Shown here in pieces: positions 1 through 5,323 of a stretch of 6,644 nucleotides of DNA. Both the position numbers and the translations under genes were made by a program. This DNA is from Halanaerobiaceae bacterium (GTDB lineage Bacteria; Bacillota; Halanaerobiia; Halanaerobiales; DTU029). The DNA is taken from contig JAAYLO010000266.1 in assembly GCA_012521855.1 (NCBI GenBank), forward strand, positions 1 through 6,644, written 5' to 3'. The first letter of the stretch is position 1. Each line of letters starts with the position of its first letter. The notes under the pieces were generated by a model. The model saw nothing but the letters and a program-made list of their open reading frames with translations, had not been told where the DNA came from and ran no database searches.

Positions 1-8
1 CCAATCAT
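1..8 (-). CDS. prkC: Probable start of Ser/Thr protein kinase PrkC (first codons only)
   Basis: An ATG at 6-8 follows the phosphatase stop by 4 nt and is preceded at 7 nt by the GGGG run in the phosphatase's last codons. The visible codons read Met-Ile-Gly (the third codon is GG plus a base outside the window, so Gly in any case). Met-Ile-Gly is a common beginning for clostridial PrkC-type kinases, and prkC directly follows the PP2C phosphatase gene in most Firmicutes. The identity rests on gene order plus two and two-thirds codons, so it is inference. The reading frame itself cannot be tested here. Confidence 0.45.
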
Positions 9-12
9 AATT

Positions 13-759
13 TCACCCCATAATCGTGTATCTCTGGCCCTGAAGGGATTGAATCCTGATAACTATATAAGTAATATTATCTTTACCGCCCTTTTTAAGT
101 GTCTCATCTCCCGGTATTGAACTTACCTGTTCTAAATCTTTATCTTTGTATTTAGCAAAAATATCATTTATTTCATCACTACACAGCATATCGTGGAGGC
201 CGTCAGTAGAAAAAAGAAGGATATCACCTGAAAACAGCCCGATTTCTTTTATCTCTACTTTTAACTCATCACTGGTTCCCAGAGCCTGTGTAATAATATT
301 TTTCTGGGGGTGATTAAAAGCCTCCTGTCTCGTAATCTGTTTGTTTACAATCAATTCATTTACCAGTGAATGATCTGTTGTTAGTTGTATAAGTTCATTA
401 TCCCTGATAAGATATATACGGCTGTCTCCTACGTGCCCTATATACAGCCTGTTTTCATAAATAATACCCATGGAAAGGGTAGTACCCATGCCTGTATAAG
501 AAGAATCGAGCATGCACTTATTATAAATCTCCCTGTTGGCCCCTTCAATGGTCAGGCGGATACTTTCCAGGATATCCTGATAATCAAATTCTGCCGATTC
601 CAGGAATTTAACAGCCAGCTGGCTGGCCACTTCTCCGGCCTGGTGGCCGCCCATTCCGTCAGCAACAGCAAACAATGGATAGGGAGTTTCTTTTATCAGA
701 TAACTATCTTCATTCTCAGGCCGTACTTTTCCTTTATTTGTATATACTACATACTCCAT
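13..759 (-). CDS. prpC: PP2C-type Ser/Thr protein phosphatase (PrpC/Stp family)
   Basis: This is a metal-dependent phosphatase that removes phosphate from serine and threonine, in Firmicutes mainly opposing the Hanks-type kinase PrkC, whose targets include cell-wall and translation proteins. The 248-residue protein is a single cytosolic PP2C domain without membrane segments. Family motifs in order: RPENEDS (13-19, metal-binding Asp18), VADGMGGHQAGE (32-43, Asp34), GMGTTL (90-95), HVGDSRIYL (109-117), LTTDHSLV (126-133), NIITQALG (154-161), LLFSTDGL (181-188, Asp186) and GGKDNIT (224-230, Asp227). The metal-binding aspartates are all present. The segment before GGKDN (SSIPGDETLKK) has Pro-Gly where relatives usually carry a smooth helix. 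The gene starts 6 nt after rlmN and ends 4 nt before a start codon fitting prkC, the usual partner order. The start matches the normal family N-terminus. Confidence 0.95.
   Translation of the reverse strand: MEYVVYTNKGKVRPENEDSYLIKETPYPLFAVADGMGGHQAGEVASQLAVKFLESAEFDYQDILESIRLTIEGANREIYNKCMLDSSYTGMGTTLSMGIIYENRLYIGHVGDSRIYLIRDNELIQLTTDHSLVNELIVNKQITRQEAFNHPQKNIITQALGTSDELKVEIKEIGLFSGDILLFSTDGLHDMLCSDEINDIFAKYKDKDLEQVSSIPGDETLKKGGKDNITYIVIRIQSLQGQRYTIMG
16..19 (-). promoter_or_regulatory. Possible Shine-Dalgarno site for the gene after prpC
   Basis: The GGGG run formed by the last Met and Gly codons of prpC ends 7 nt before the ATG at 6-8. This is a weak site by length but sits at the right distance, and it matches the pattern of the other junctions. 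Confidence 0.4.
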
Positions 760-765
760 TACCCC

Positions 766-1824
766 TCACCCCTTGCTCCCTGAGTGCCGTAATTGACCAC
801 AGGCAGCCTCAATATCAGGTCCGCGTTCCTGCCTGATGGTAACCGCTATACCGTTTTTCTCTATTATATCCCTGAAAAGGAGTATTTTTTCTCTGGCAGG
901 CCTTCTATACTTTACACCCCGCACAGGATTTAGGGGAATCAGATTCAGATGACACTTTATTCCTCTGAGTAAACTTACCAACTCATATGCCTGTTCAGGT
1001 GAATCATTCACATTATCAATTAAAATATATTCAAAAGTAACCCTTCTACTGGTCTTTTTTATATAGTATTTAACAGCACTGAGAAGTTCATCAAGGGGAT
1101 ATTTCCTGTTTATGGGCATCAAAGTGTTTCTGAGCAAATCATTCGGAGCATTCAGAGATACTGCCAGTACCAGTTGCAGGTTCAGTTCAGCCAGTCTTCT
1201 TATCCCGGGCACCAGCCCGGAACTTGATACCGTAATCCTCCTGATTCCGATAGCAAAACCCTTCTCATCATTAAGGATCTCTACAGCTTTTATCACATTA
1301 TCAAAATTGGCCAGGGGTTCACCCATCCCCATAAGGACCACATTCGTTATACCAGGTTTTCCAAATTCCCCGCTGCTTATATCCTTTTGTATTTCCAGTA
1401 CCTGATCGATAATTTCTCCTGTAGTGAGATTCCTTACCAGTCCGCCTTTTCCTGTAGCACAGAATATACAATTCATGGCACAGCCCAGCTGTGTAGAAAT
1501 ACAGACACTATGTCTCATATCCTCATAAAAAGGAAGATAAACACTCTCCAGGGTCTCTCCATCTGTAAGCTCCCAGAGGTACTTAATGGTACCATCGCTG
1601 GCCTGTAAAGTTTTCTTTAAAAGAAGATTACTCTTTACAGATGCTTTTTCATCTAATTCAGACCGTAATTCTTCAGGGAGATTAGTCATTTCATGAAAGG
1701 AGTCTACACCGTTCTTATAGATCCAGTTAAAAACCTGTTCAGCCCTGAAGCCTGGATAATTTTCTTTTTTGAACCAGTTTATCATTTCTTTTCTGTTTAA
1801 AGACTTCAAATCCTGCTTCATCAT
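766..1824 (-). CDS. rlmN: Dual-specificity 23S rRNA/tRNA (adenine-C2) methyltransferase RlmN
   Basis: RlmN is a radical-SAM enzyme that methylates C2 of A2503 in the peptidyl-transferase centre of 23S rRNA and, in characterised bacteria, of A37 in some tRNAs. The 352-residue protein has an N-terminal accessory domain (MINWFKKENYPGFRAEQVFNWIY) and the radical-SAM cluster motif CAMNCIFC with Cys115, Cys119 and Cys122. Cys108 in SVCIS lies seven residues before the first cluster cysteine, and Cys342 lies near the C-terminus in AACGQL. The last two match the resolving and methyl-carrying cysteines of E. coli RlmN. VLMGMGEPL is the SAM-binding glycine-rich segment. The sequence reads TTG ATG ATG from 1827. 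I place the start at the ATG at 1822-1824, 8 nt after AGGAG; the TTG would be only 5 nt and the next ATG 11 nt away. The related Cfr resistance enzyme is less likely, given this operon context and the RlmN-type motifs. Confidence 0.97.
   Translation of the reverse strand: MMKQDLKSLNRKEMINWFKKENYPGFRAEQVFNWIYKNGVDSFHEMTNLPEELRSELDEKASVKSNLLLKKTLQASDGTIKYLWELTDGETLESVYLPFYEDMRHSVCISTQLGCAMNCIFCATGKGGLVRNLTTGEIIDQVLEIQKDISSGEFGKPGITNVVLMGMGEPLANFDNVIKAVEILNDEKGFAIGIRRITVSSSGLVPGIRRLAELNLQLVLAVSLNAPNDLLRNTLMPINRKYPLDELLSAVKYYIKKTSRRVTFEYILIDNVNDSPEQAYELVSLLRGIKCHLNLIPLNPVRGVKYRRPAREKILLFRDIIEKNGIAVTIRQERGPDIEAACGQLRHSGSKG
769..774 (-). promoter_or_regulatory. Shine-Dalgarno site of prpC, inside the end of rlmN
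   Basis: AAGGGG forms the last two sense codons of rlmN (Lys-Gly), just before its TGA, and ends 9 nt before the prpC ATG at 757-759. A second G run (GAGGGG, 762-767) sits only 2 nt from the ATG and is probably too close to act by itself. Confidence 0.6.
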
Positions 1825-1832
1825 CAAAAATT

Positions 1833-1840
1833 CTCCTCTT
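1833..1840 (-). promoter_or_regulatory. Shine-Dalgarno site of rlmN, overlapping the rsmB stop codon
   Basis: AAGAGGAG starts inside the TAA stop of rsmB. Its core AGGAG ends 8 nt before the ATG at 1822-1824, the best spacing among the consecutive TTG, ATG and ATG candidates. Confidence 0.75.
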
Positions 1841-3176
1841 AAATTTTCTGCATTTTTGCCATGAAAAATCCTTCTGTATTGCTCTCTGGCGGAAACAATT
1901 CCAGAAAACCGGAATCATCTGTCGCAAAGTGCCTGTCCAGTCCAAGCCTTTCTAAATCTTCAGCCAGATCAACTATCTTCAACTGTTCCCCTGTGCCGGC
2001 CAGTATTTCCCTCACAGGTTCCTGATTCTCTTCCCTGGTCAATGTACAGGTACTATATAATAAAATACCACCTTTTTTCAACAATTTCAAAGCATTTTGC
2101 AGAATCTCTTTCTGGAGAAGAGCAAGTTCCCTGATATCATCATATTTTCTATTCCATCGGATTTCAGGCTTTTGCCTGAATAAACCCAGGCCGGAACAGG
2201 GAGCATCCAGTAATATCATATCGAATTTTTTTCTATCTGTATATTCCCTGGCATCACATTTCAGTGCTTTTACAATCTCAACACCCAGCCGGGAACAATT
2301 TTCTTTAATCAGCTCAAGTTTGTGCTCATAGATATCAAGTGCAGTTATCTCTCCTTGATTACCCATCAATTCAGCCAGATGTGTTGTCTTGCCTCCAGGG
2401 GCAGCAGCCATATCCAGAACCCTCATCCCCGGTTCAGGGTTCAGCAAATATCCGGTAAGGGCAGCAGCCTGGCCCTGGACAAAAAATCCGCCCTTTTCAT
2501 ACAGGGGAAGTTCTGTAACAGCTCTTTTGTCCTTTACGATATAGACACGGGGGATAAGGCCCGGCACTATATTTATTCCTTCTCTTTTATAAATATCAAG
2601 AAAATCCTCTTCCCTGATCTTGAGGGTATTTACCCTTATGGTCAATTCAGCAGGCTGATTATTGATCTCACAGAGAGCCATGGTCTTTTCAAAACCATAA
2701 ATCTTCTGCCAGTATTCCACCAGCCACTCCGGGTGTGATAAATAATAAACCAGATAATCTTTTTTTTCATTTACCGGATCTGGAAAGCTGATTTTACTCT
2801 TTTTCCTGATGACATTTCTCAATATTGCATTAACAAAGTTCACTGCACCTTTATTGGCCAGTTTTTTTACTGCATTTACTGTCTCATTAACAATTGCAGC
2901 TGAATGTATCTTTTCCAGAAAGAAAATCTGGTATATTCCGATACGTAAAGCCGTTAACACTGCCGGCTCCATTTTATTTATAGCCGTAGATGCAAAAAGC
3001 CTTATTATATAATCCAGCCTGTTTTGAAAGCGCAAAACACCATAAACTATCTCTGTTACTAAAGCACGGTCCCTGCTGTCACCTATATTCCTGAGCTGTT
3101 TATTCAAGGCAAGATTGGAATAAGCCCCGTTCCCAATCTCCAACAGGATATTCAGGGCTGTCAGCCTGCAATTCAT
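1839..3176 (-). CDS. rsmB: 16S rRNA (cytosine-C5) methyltransferase RsmB
   Basis: RsmB uses S-adenosylmethionine to methylate C5 of a 16S rRNA cytosine (C967 in E. coli). The protein has an N-terminal NusB-like RNA-binding domain (about 1-130, with SRDRALVTEIVYGVLR and INKMEPAVLTALRIGIYQ) and a C-terminal Rossmann methyltransferase domain. In that domain are VLDMAAAPGGKTTHLAE (SAM binding, 253-269), DAPCSGLG (motif IV, Cys327) and LLYSTCTL (motif VI, Cys377), the two-cysteine arrangement of RNA m5C methyltransferases; the end TEGFFMAKMQ is also typical. Numbering is from the ATG at 3174-3176, 445 residues. A GTG two codons upstream (3180-3182) would add two residues. The ATG is preferred because AGGGG is 9 nt away, but only 3 nt from the GTG. 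The gene starts 13 nt after yugP and ends 14 nt before rlmN. No defect is seen. Confidence 0.97.
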   Translation of the reverse strand: MNCRLTALNILLEIGNGAYSNLALNKQLRNIGDSRDRALVTEIVYGVLRFQNRLDYIIRLFASTAINKMEPAVLTALRIGIYQIFFLEKIHSAAIVNETVNAVKKLANKGAVNFVNAILRNVIRKKSKISFPDPVNEKKDYLVYYLSHPEWLVEYWQKIYGFEKTMALCEINNQPAELTIRVNTLKIREEDFLDIYKREGINIVPGLIPRVYIVKDKRAVTELPLYEKGGFFVQGQAAALTGYLLNPEPGMRVLDMAAAPGGKTTHLAELMGNQGEITALDIYEHKLELIKENCSRLGVEIVKALKCDAREYTDRKKFDMILLDAPCSGLGLFRQKPEIRWNRKYDDIRELALLQKEILQNALKLLKKGGILLYSTCTLTREENQEPVREILAGTGEQLKIVDLAEDLERLGLDRHFATDDSGFLELFPPESNTEGFFMAKMQKI

Positions 3177-3184
3177 GTACACTG

Positions 3185-3191
3185 TCCCCTT
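3185..3191 (-). promoter_or_regulatory. Shine-Dalgarno site of rsmB, overlapping the yugP stop codon
   Basis: AAGGGGA begins within the TAA stop of yugP. The core AGGGG ends 9 nt before the ATG at 3174-3176 but only 3 nt before the GTG at 3180-3182, so it supports the ATG as the rsmB start. Confidence 0.7.
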
Positions 3192-3885
3192 AATCTCTTC
3201 TACGCATTCCCAAAAGCATCAGTATTCTCAGCAAATTGGCCAGGGCTACCAGGGTAGCTGCAACATAGGTGAAGGCAGCTGCCCTCAGGACCTTTCTGGT
3301 AGCAGGCAGTTCCTGGGCTGAAAGATAACCGCCTCTTTCCAGTAAAGTGATAGCCCGTTTACTGGCATTAAACTCTACCGGCAATGTTACCAGATGGAAT
3401 AAAAGTGCACCTGCAAACAAAACCAGGCCAAGCATTATCATAAATTCAGAATTTATAATGAAACCAAATATTGCCATGGGCAACCCCCAATTGGCCCCGA
3501 TATTGGCAGCAGGAACCAGGCTTGCCCTGATATTCAGTGGTTTATAACCAACAGCATGCTGTATGGCATGGCCCACCTCGTGAGCAGCCACACCGAGTGC
3601 TGCCAGGGAATTGCTGGCATATACTCCAGGAGATAGATTTAAAACCTTCCTAACCGGGTCATAATGATCTGTTAATCTGCCTCTTATCTGATATACTTTG
3701 ACATCATATATATTATTTTGCCTCAGCAGCTCACTGGCCAGCTCCGCTCCGGTCAAGCCGCTTCCTGAATATATTCTGCTATATTTGTTATAAGTACTCG
3801 TTACCTTTATTTGAGCATATACCACCAGTATCATGGCTGGAATAATGATTATAATTGACGGATCATAAAAAAACGGATAAAACAT
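3190..3885 (-). CDS. yugP: Membrane zinc metallopeptidase, YugP family
   Basis: This 231-residue protein belongs to the neutral zinc metallopeptidase family typified by Bacillus subtilis YugP (Pfam Zn_peptidase_2). Family members are integral membrane proteins; their substrates are poorly known. Visible features: a hydrophobic N-terminal segment (about 9-24, with a run of five Ile), a soluble part with the SGLTGAELA segment (42-50), and the zinc-protease signature AAHEVGHAIQH with His102, Glu103 and His106. Further hydrophobic segments lie at about 134-145, 148-170 and 203-227, and the C-terminus is basic (MRRRD). Glu171 in LPVEFNASKRA is the probable third zinc ligand, by family knowledge. 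The ATG has AGGAGG 9 nt upstream. It is 17 nt after fmt, and its stop codon forms part of the rsmB ribosome-binding site. The family call is firm. A role in quality control of membrane or secreted proteins is only a guess, and which side of the membrane the active site faces cannot be told here. Confidence 0.93.
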   Translation of the reverse strand: MFYPFFYDPSIIIIIPAMILVVYAQIKVTSTYNKYSRIYSGSGLTGAELASELLRQNNIYDVKVYQIRGRLTDHYDPVRKVLNLSPGVYASNSLAALGVAAHEVGHAIQHAVGYKPLNIRASLVPAANIGANWGLPMAIFGFIINSEFMIMLGLVLFAGALLFHLVTLPVEFNASKRAITLLERGGYLSAQELPATRKVLRAAAFTYVAATLVALANLLRILMLLGMRRRD

Positions 3886-3893
3886 CTCTCCAT

Positions 3894-3900
3894 ACCTCCT
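3894..3900 (-). promoter_or_regulatory. Shine-Dalgarno site of yugP
   Basis: AGGAGGT lies in the 17-nt fmt-yugP gap, with AGGAGG ending 9 nt before the ATG at 3883-3885. An out-of-frame ATG at 3891-3893 abuts the site too closely to be used. Confidence 0.8.
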
Positions 3901-3902
3901 TT

Positions 3903-4847
3903 TTATGCAAATTCTTCACCGGTTTTTATAGTATACCCATGAAGAAAATCTTTAACAGACATCTTTTTCCGTCCCGATAACTGTAATTCTTCTATCTCAA
4001 TGATACCATCACCTGTCTGTACAAGTAAACCGTTTTTGCTGTCTGCATTCAGGATCACTCCGGCATTCTGAGGAGTAGACGGATGGTAATCATCCCTTAT
4101 TCTCGTTTTCCAGATCTTCAGGATTTCACCCTGATAATAAGTATAAGCACCAGGCCAGGGATTGGTACCCCGCACCTGATTATATATCGTCTGTGCACTG
4201 GCCTTCCAGTCAATTTTCCCTGTTGTTTTATCAACCTTTCTGGTATATGTGGCTCTGGTATGGTCCTGTTCTGTCCTGGGGGCAGTACCCTTTTTTATAT
4301 CCTGAAGTGTCTTTACCAGAAGATCAGCACCGATTTCTGCCAGTTTATCATGTAATGTACCGACAGTATCCTCAGGTTCAATCCTTACCTCTCTCATATA
4401 GATTATATCACCTGTATCCCAGCCTTCTGCCATATACATGGTCGTTACACCTGTCAGTTCCCTGCCATCCAGGATGGCCTGATGGATCGGGCTGGCACCC
4501 CTGTATTCAGGAAGGAGGGAAGCATGAAGATTTACACAGCCTTTGACCGGTGTGTTAAGGACCACCGGACCGAGTTTCTGCCCGAAAGCAACAACAACCA
4601 CCACATCCGGGGCAATCTCTTTCAGTACTTCAATAAAATCATCTTTATTTACATTATCTGTTTGAAAAACCTTAAGCCCCAGCTCTTCTGCCCTGATTTT
4701 GACCGGTGAAGGCTGAAGTTTCTGCCCCCTGCCCCCTGGACGGTCAGGTTGTGTAACTACCAGTTCAATGGAAAAATCCCTGCACTCAAAAATCCTTTCC
4801 AGGCTGTAAACAGAAAAATCCGGTGTCCCCATATAGACAATCTTCAT
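3903..4847 (-). CDS. fmt: Methionyl-tRNA formyltransferase
   Basis: Fmt transfers a formyl group from 10-formyltetrahydrofolate to the amino group of Met on initiator tRNA, producing fMet-tRNA for translation initiation. The 314-residue protein has the N-terminal formyltransferase Rossmann domain starting with MKIVYMGTPDF, the QPDRPGGRG loop (33-41), the catalytic segment NLHASLLPEYRGASPI (106-121) and EGWDTGD (141-147). The catalytic triad Asn106, His108 and Asp144 is intact. The C-terminal tRNA-binding domain starts around residue 205 (TYTRKVDKTTGKIDW) and includes the NPWPGAYT segment. Length is typical of the family. The ATG start is 4 nt after the def stop, with a GGGGAG Shine-Dalgarno 7 nt upstream inside the end of def, so translation is probably coupled to def. 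Pairing with def is the standard arrangement across bacteria. Confidence 0.98.
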   Translation of the reverse strand: MKIVYMGTPDFSVYSLERIFECRDFSIELVVTQPDRPGGRGQKLQPSPVKIRAEELGLKVFQTDNVNKDDFIEVLKEIAPDVVVVVAFGQKLGPVVLNTPVKGCVNLHASLLPEYRGASPIHQAILDGRELTGVTTMYMAEGWDTGDIIYMREVRIEPEDTVGTLHDKLAEIGADLLVKTLQDIKKGTAPRTEQDHTRATYTRKVDKTTGKIDWKASAQTIYNQVRGTNPWPGAYTYYQGEILKIWKTRIRDDYHPSTPQNAGVILNADSKNGLLVQTGDGIIEIEELQLSGRKKMSVKDFLHGYTIKTGEEFA

Positions 4848-4851
4848 TCTC

Positions 4852-5304
4852 TCACTCCCCAGCTATTACTTTGTCTACAAATAGTATACCGTCAAGGTGA
4901 TCAATTTCATGCTGTATTGCCCGGGCTAAATAGCCCTCTGCCCTGATCTCAATCTCTTTACCGTCCCTATCCAGGGCTTTTACGGTAACTGCCTTTGAAC
5001 GGAGCACCCCGCCTTCCTGCCCTGGTACACTGAGGCAACCTTCTTCCATTATCTCCTTTTCCTCTGAATACTCTGTAATAACAGGATTTATGAGCTGAAA
5101 CAAGCCATGTTCTTCACCTACATCTATAACCACAAGGCGCTGAAGAATCCCTACCTGTGGAGCAGCCAATCCTACTCCAGGGGCAGCATACATGGTTTCA
5201 GCCATATTATCCAGTATTTCCCTGGTCTGGTCTGTTATCAGGGTAACTTCCCTGGCTTTTGTCCTCAAGACAGGATCACCGATTTTTCTTATATTCATTA
5301 TCAT
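4852..5304 (-). CDS. def: Peptide deformylase
   Basis: Def is a metalloenzyme that removes the N-formyl group from the initiator methionine of nascent proteins at the ribosome exit, the step needed before methionine aminopeptidase acts. The 150-residue protein has all three deformylase motifs: GVGLAAPQ (43-50, with Gln50), EGCLS (88-92, metal ligand Cys90) and HEIDH (132-136, metal ligands His132 and His136, catalytic Glu133). Length is normal for a bacterial type 1 enzyme, which lacks the long C-terminal tail of some family members. Two in-frame ATGs occur at codons 1 and 3. The first is chosen because AGGAGG lies 7 nt upstream of it, against 13 nt for the second. It lies 19 nt after priA and 4 nt before fmt, its biochemical counterpart. 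Its last two sense codons (GGG GAG) also serve as the ribosome-binding site of fmt. Confidence 0.98.
   Translation of the reverse strand: MIMNIRKIGDPVLRTKAREVTLITDQTREILDNMAETMYAAPGVGLAAPQVGILQRLVVIDVGEEHGLFQLINPVITEYSEEKEIMEEGCLSVPGQEGGVLRSKAVTVKALDRDGKEIEIRAEGYLARAIQHEIDHLDGILFVDKVIAGE
4855..4860 (-). promoter_or_regulatory. Shine-Dalgarno site of fmt, inside the end of def
   Basis: GGGGAG, the last two sense codons of def (Gly-Glu), is followed by the def stop TGA and then AGAG before... the fmt ATG at 4845-4847, with 7 nt from site to start. The site is therefore swept by ribosomes finishing def, an arrangement that favours translational coupling of the formylase to the deformylase. Confidence 0.75.
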
Positions 5305-5310
5305 CTTAAA

Positions 5311-5317
5311 ACCTCCT
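5311..5317 (-). promoter_or_regulatory. Shine-Dalgarno site of def
   Basis: AGGAGGT on the minus strand is a near-perfect anti-16S match. AGGAGG ends 7 nt before the ATG at 5302-5304, which decides for that ATG over the one two codons downstream. It is one of the strongest ribosome-binding sites in the window and lies in the 19-nt priA-def gap. Confidence 0.85.
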
Positions 5318-5323
5318 GTTAAA

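Noticed and set aside
385..783. Plus-strand open frame of 132 codons opposite prpC
   Set aside because: It is antisense to a phosphatase with all family motifs, has no recognisable domain and no convincing ribosome-binding site; its length is expected by chance.
1112..1608. Two plus-strand frames opposite rlmN
   Set aside because: They are antisense shadows of the conserved radical-SAM coding sequence, with low-complexity Ser/Ile-rich translations and no family resemblance.
1739..1945. Minus-strand 68-codon frame spanning the rsmB-rlmN junction
   Set aside because: It is in a different frame across the ends of two well-supported genes, and its translation has no recognisable motif.
2760..2767. 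Run of eight A (minus strand) in rsmB, a possible slippage site between the RNA-binding and methyltransferase domains
   Set aside because: The zero frame is intact with normal domains on both sides, and such Lys-codon runs are common in AT-rich genes.
2322..3012. Plus-strand frames of 138 and 67 codons opposite rsmB
   Set aside because: They are antisense to intact catalytic and NusB-like domains and their products are not protein-like.
3849..3893. 14-codon frame starting at an ATG just after the yugP Shine-Dalgarno
   Set aside because: The ATG is one base from AGGAGG, too close for initiation, and the peptide overlaps yugP out of frame.
4083..4709. Overlapping plus-strand frames of up to 117 codons opposite fmt
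   Set aside because: Several frames open at once opposite one strongly conserved gene is a composition effect; the translations are rich in Pro, Tyr, Leu and Trp with no domain.
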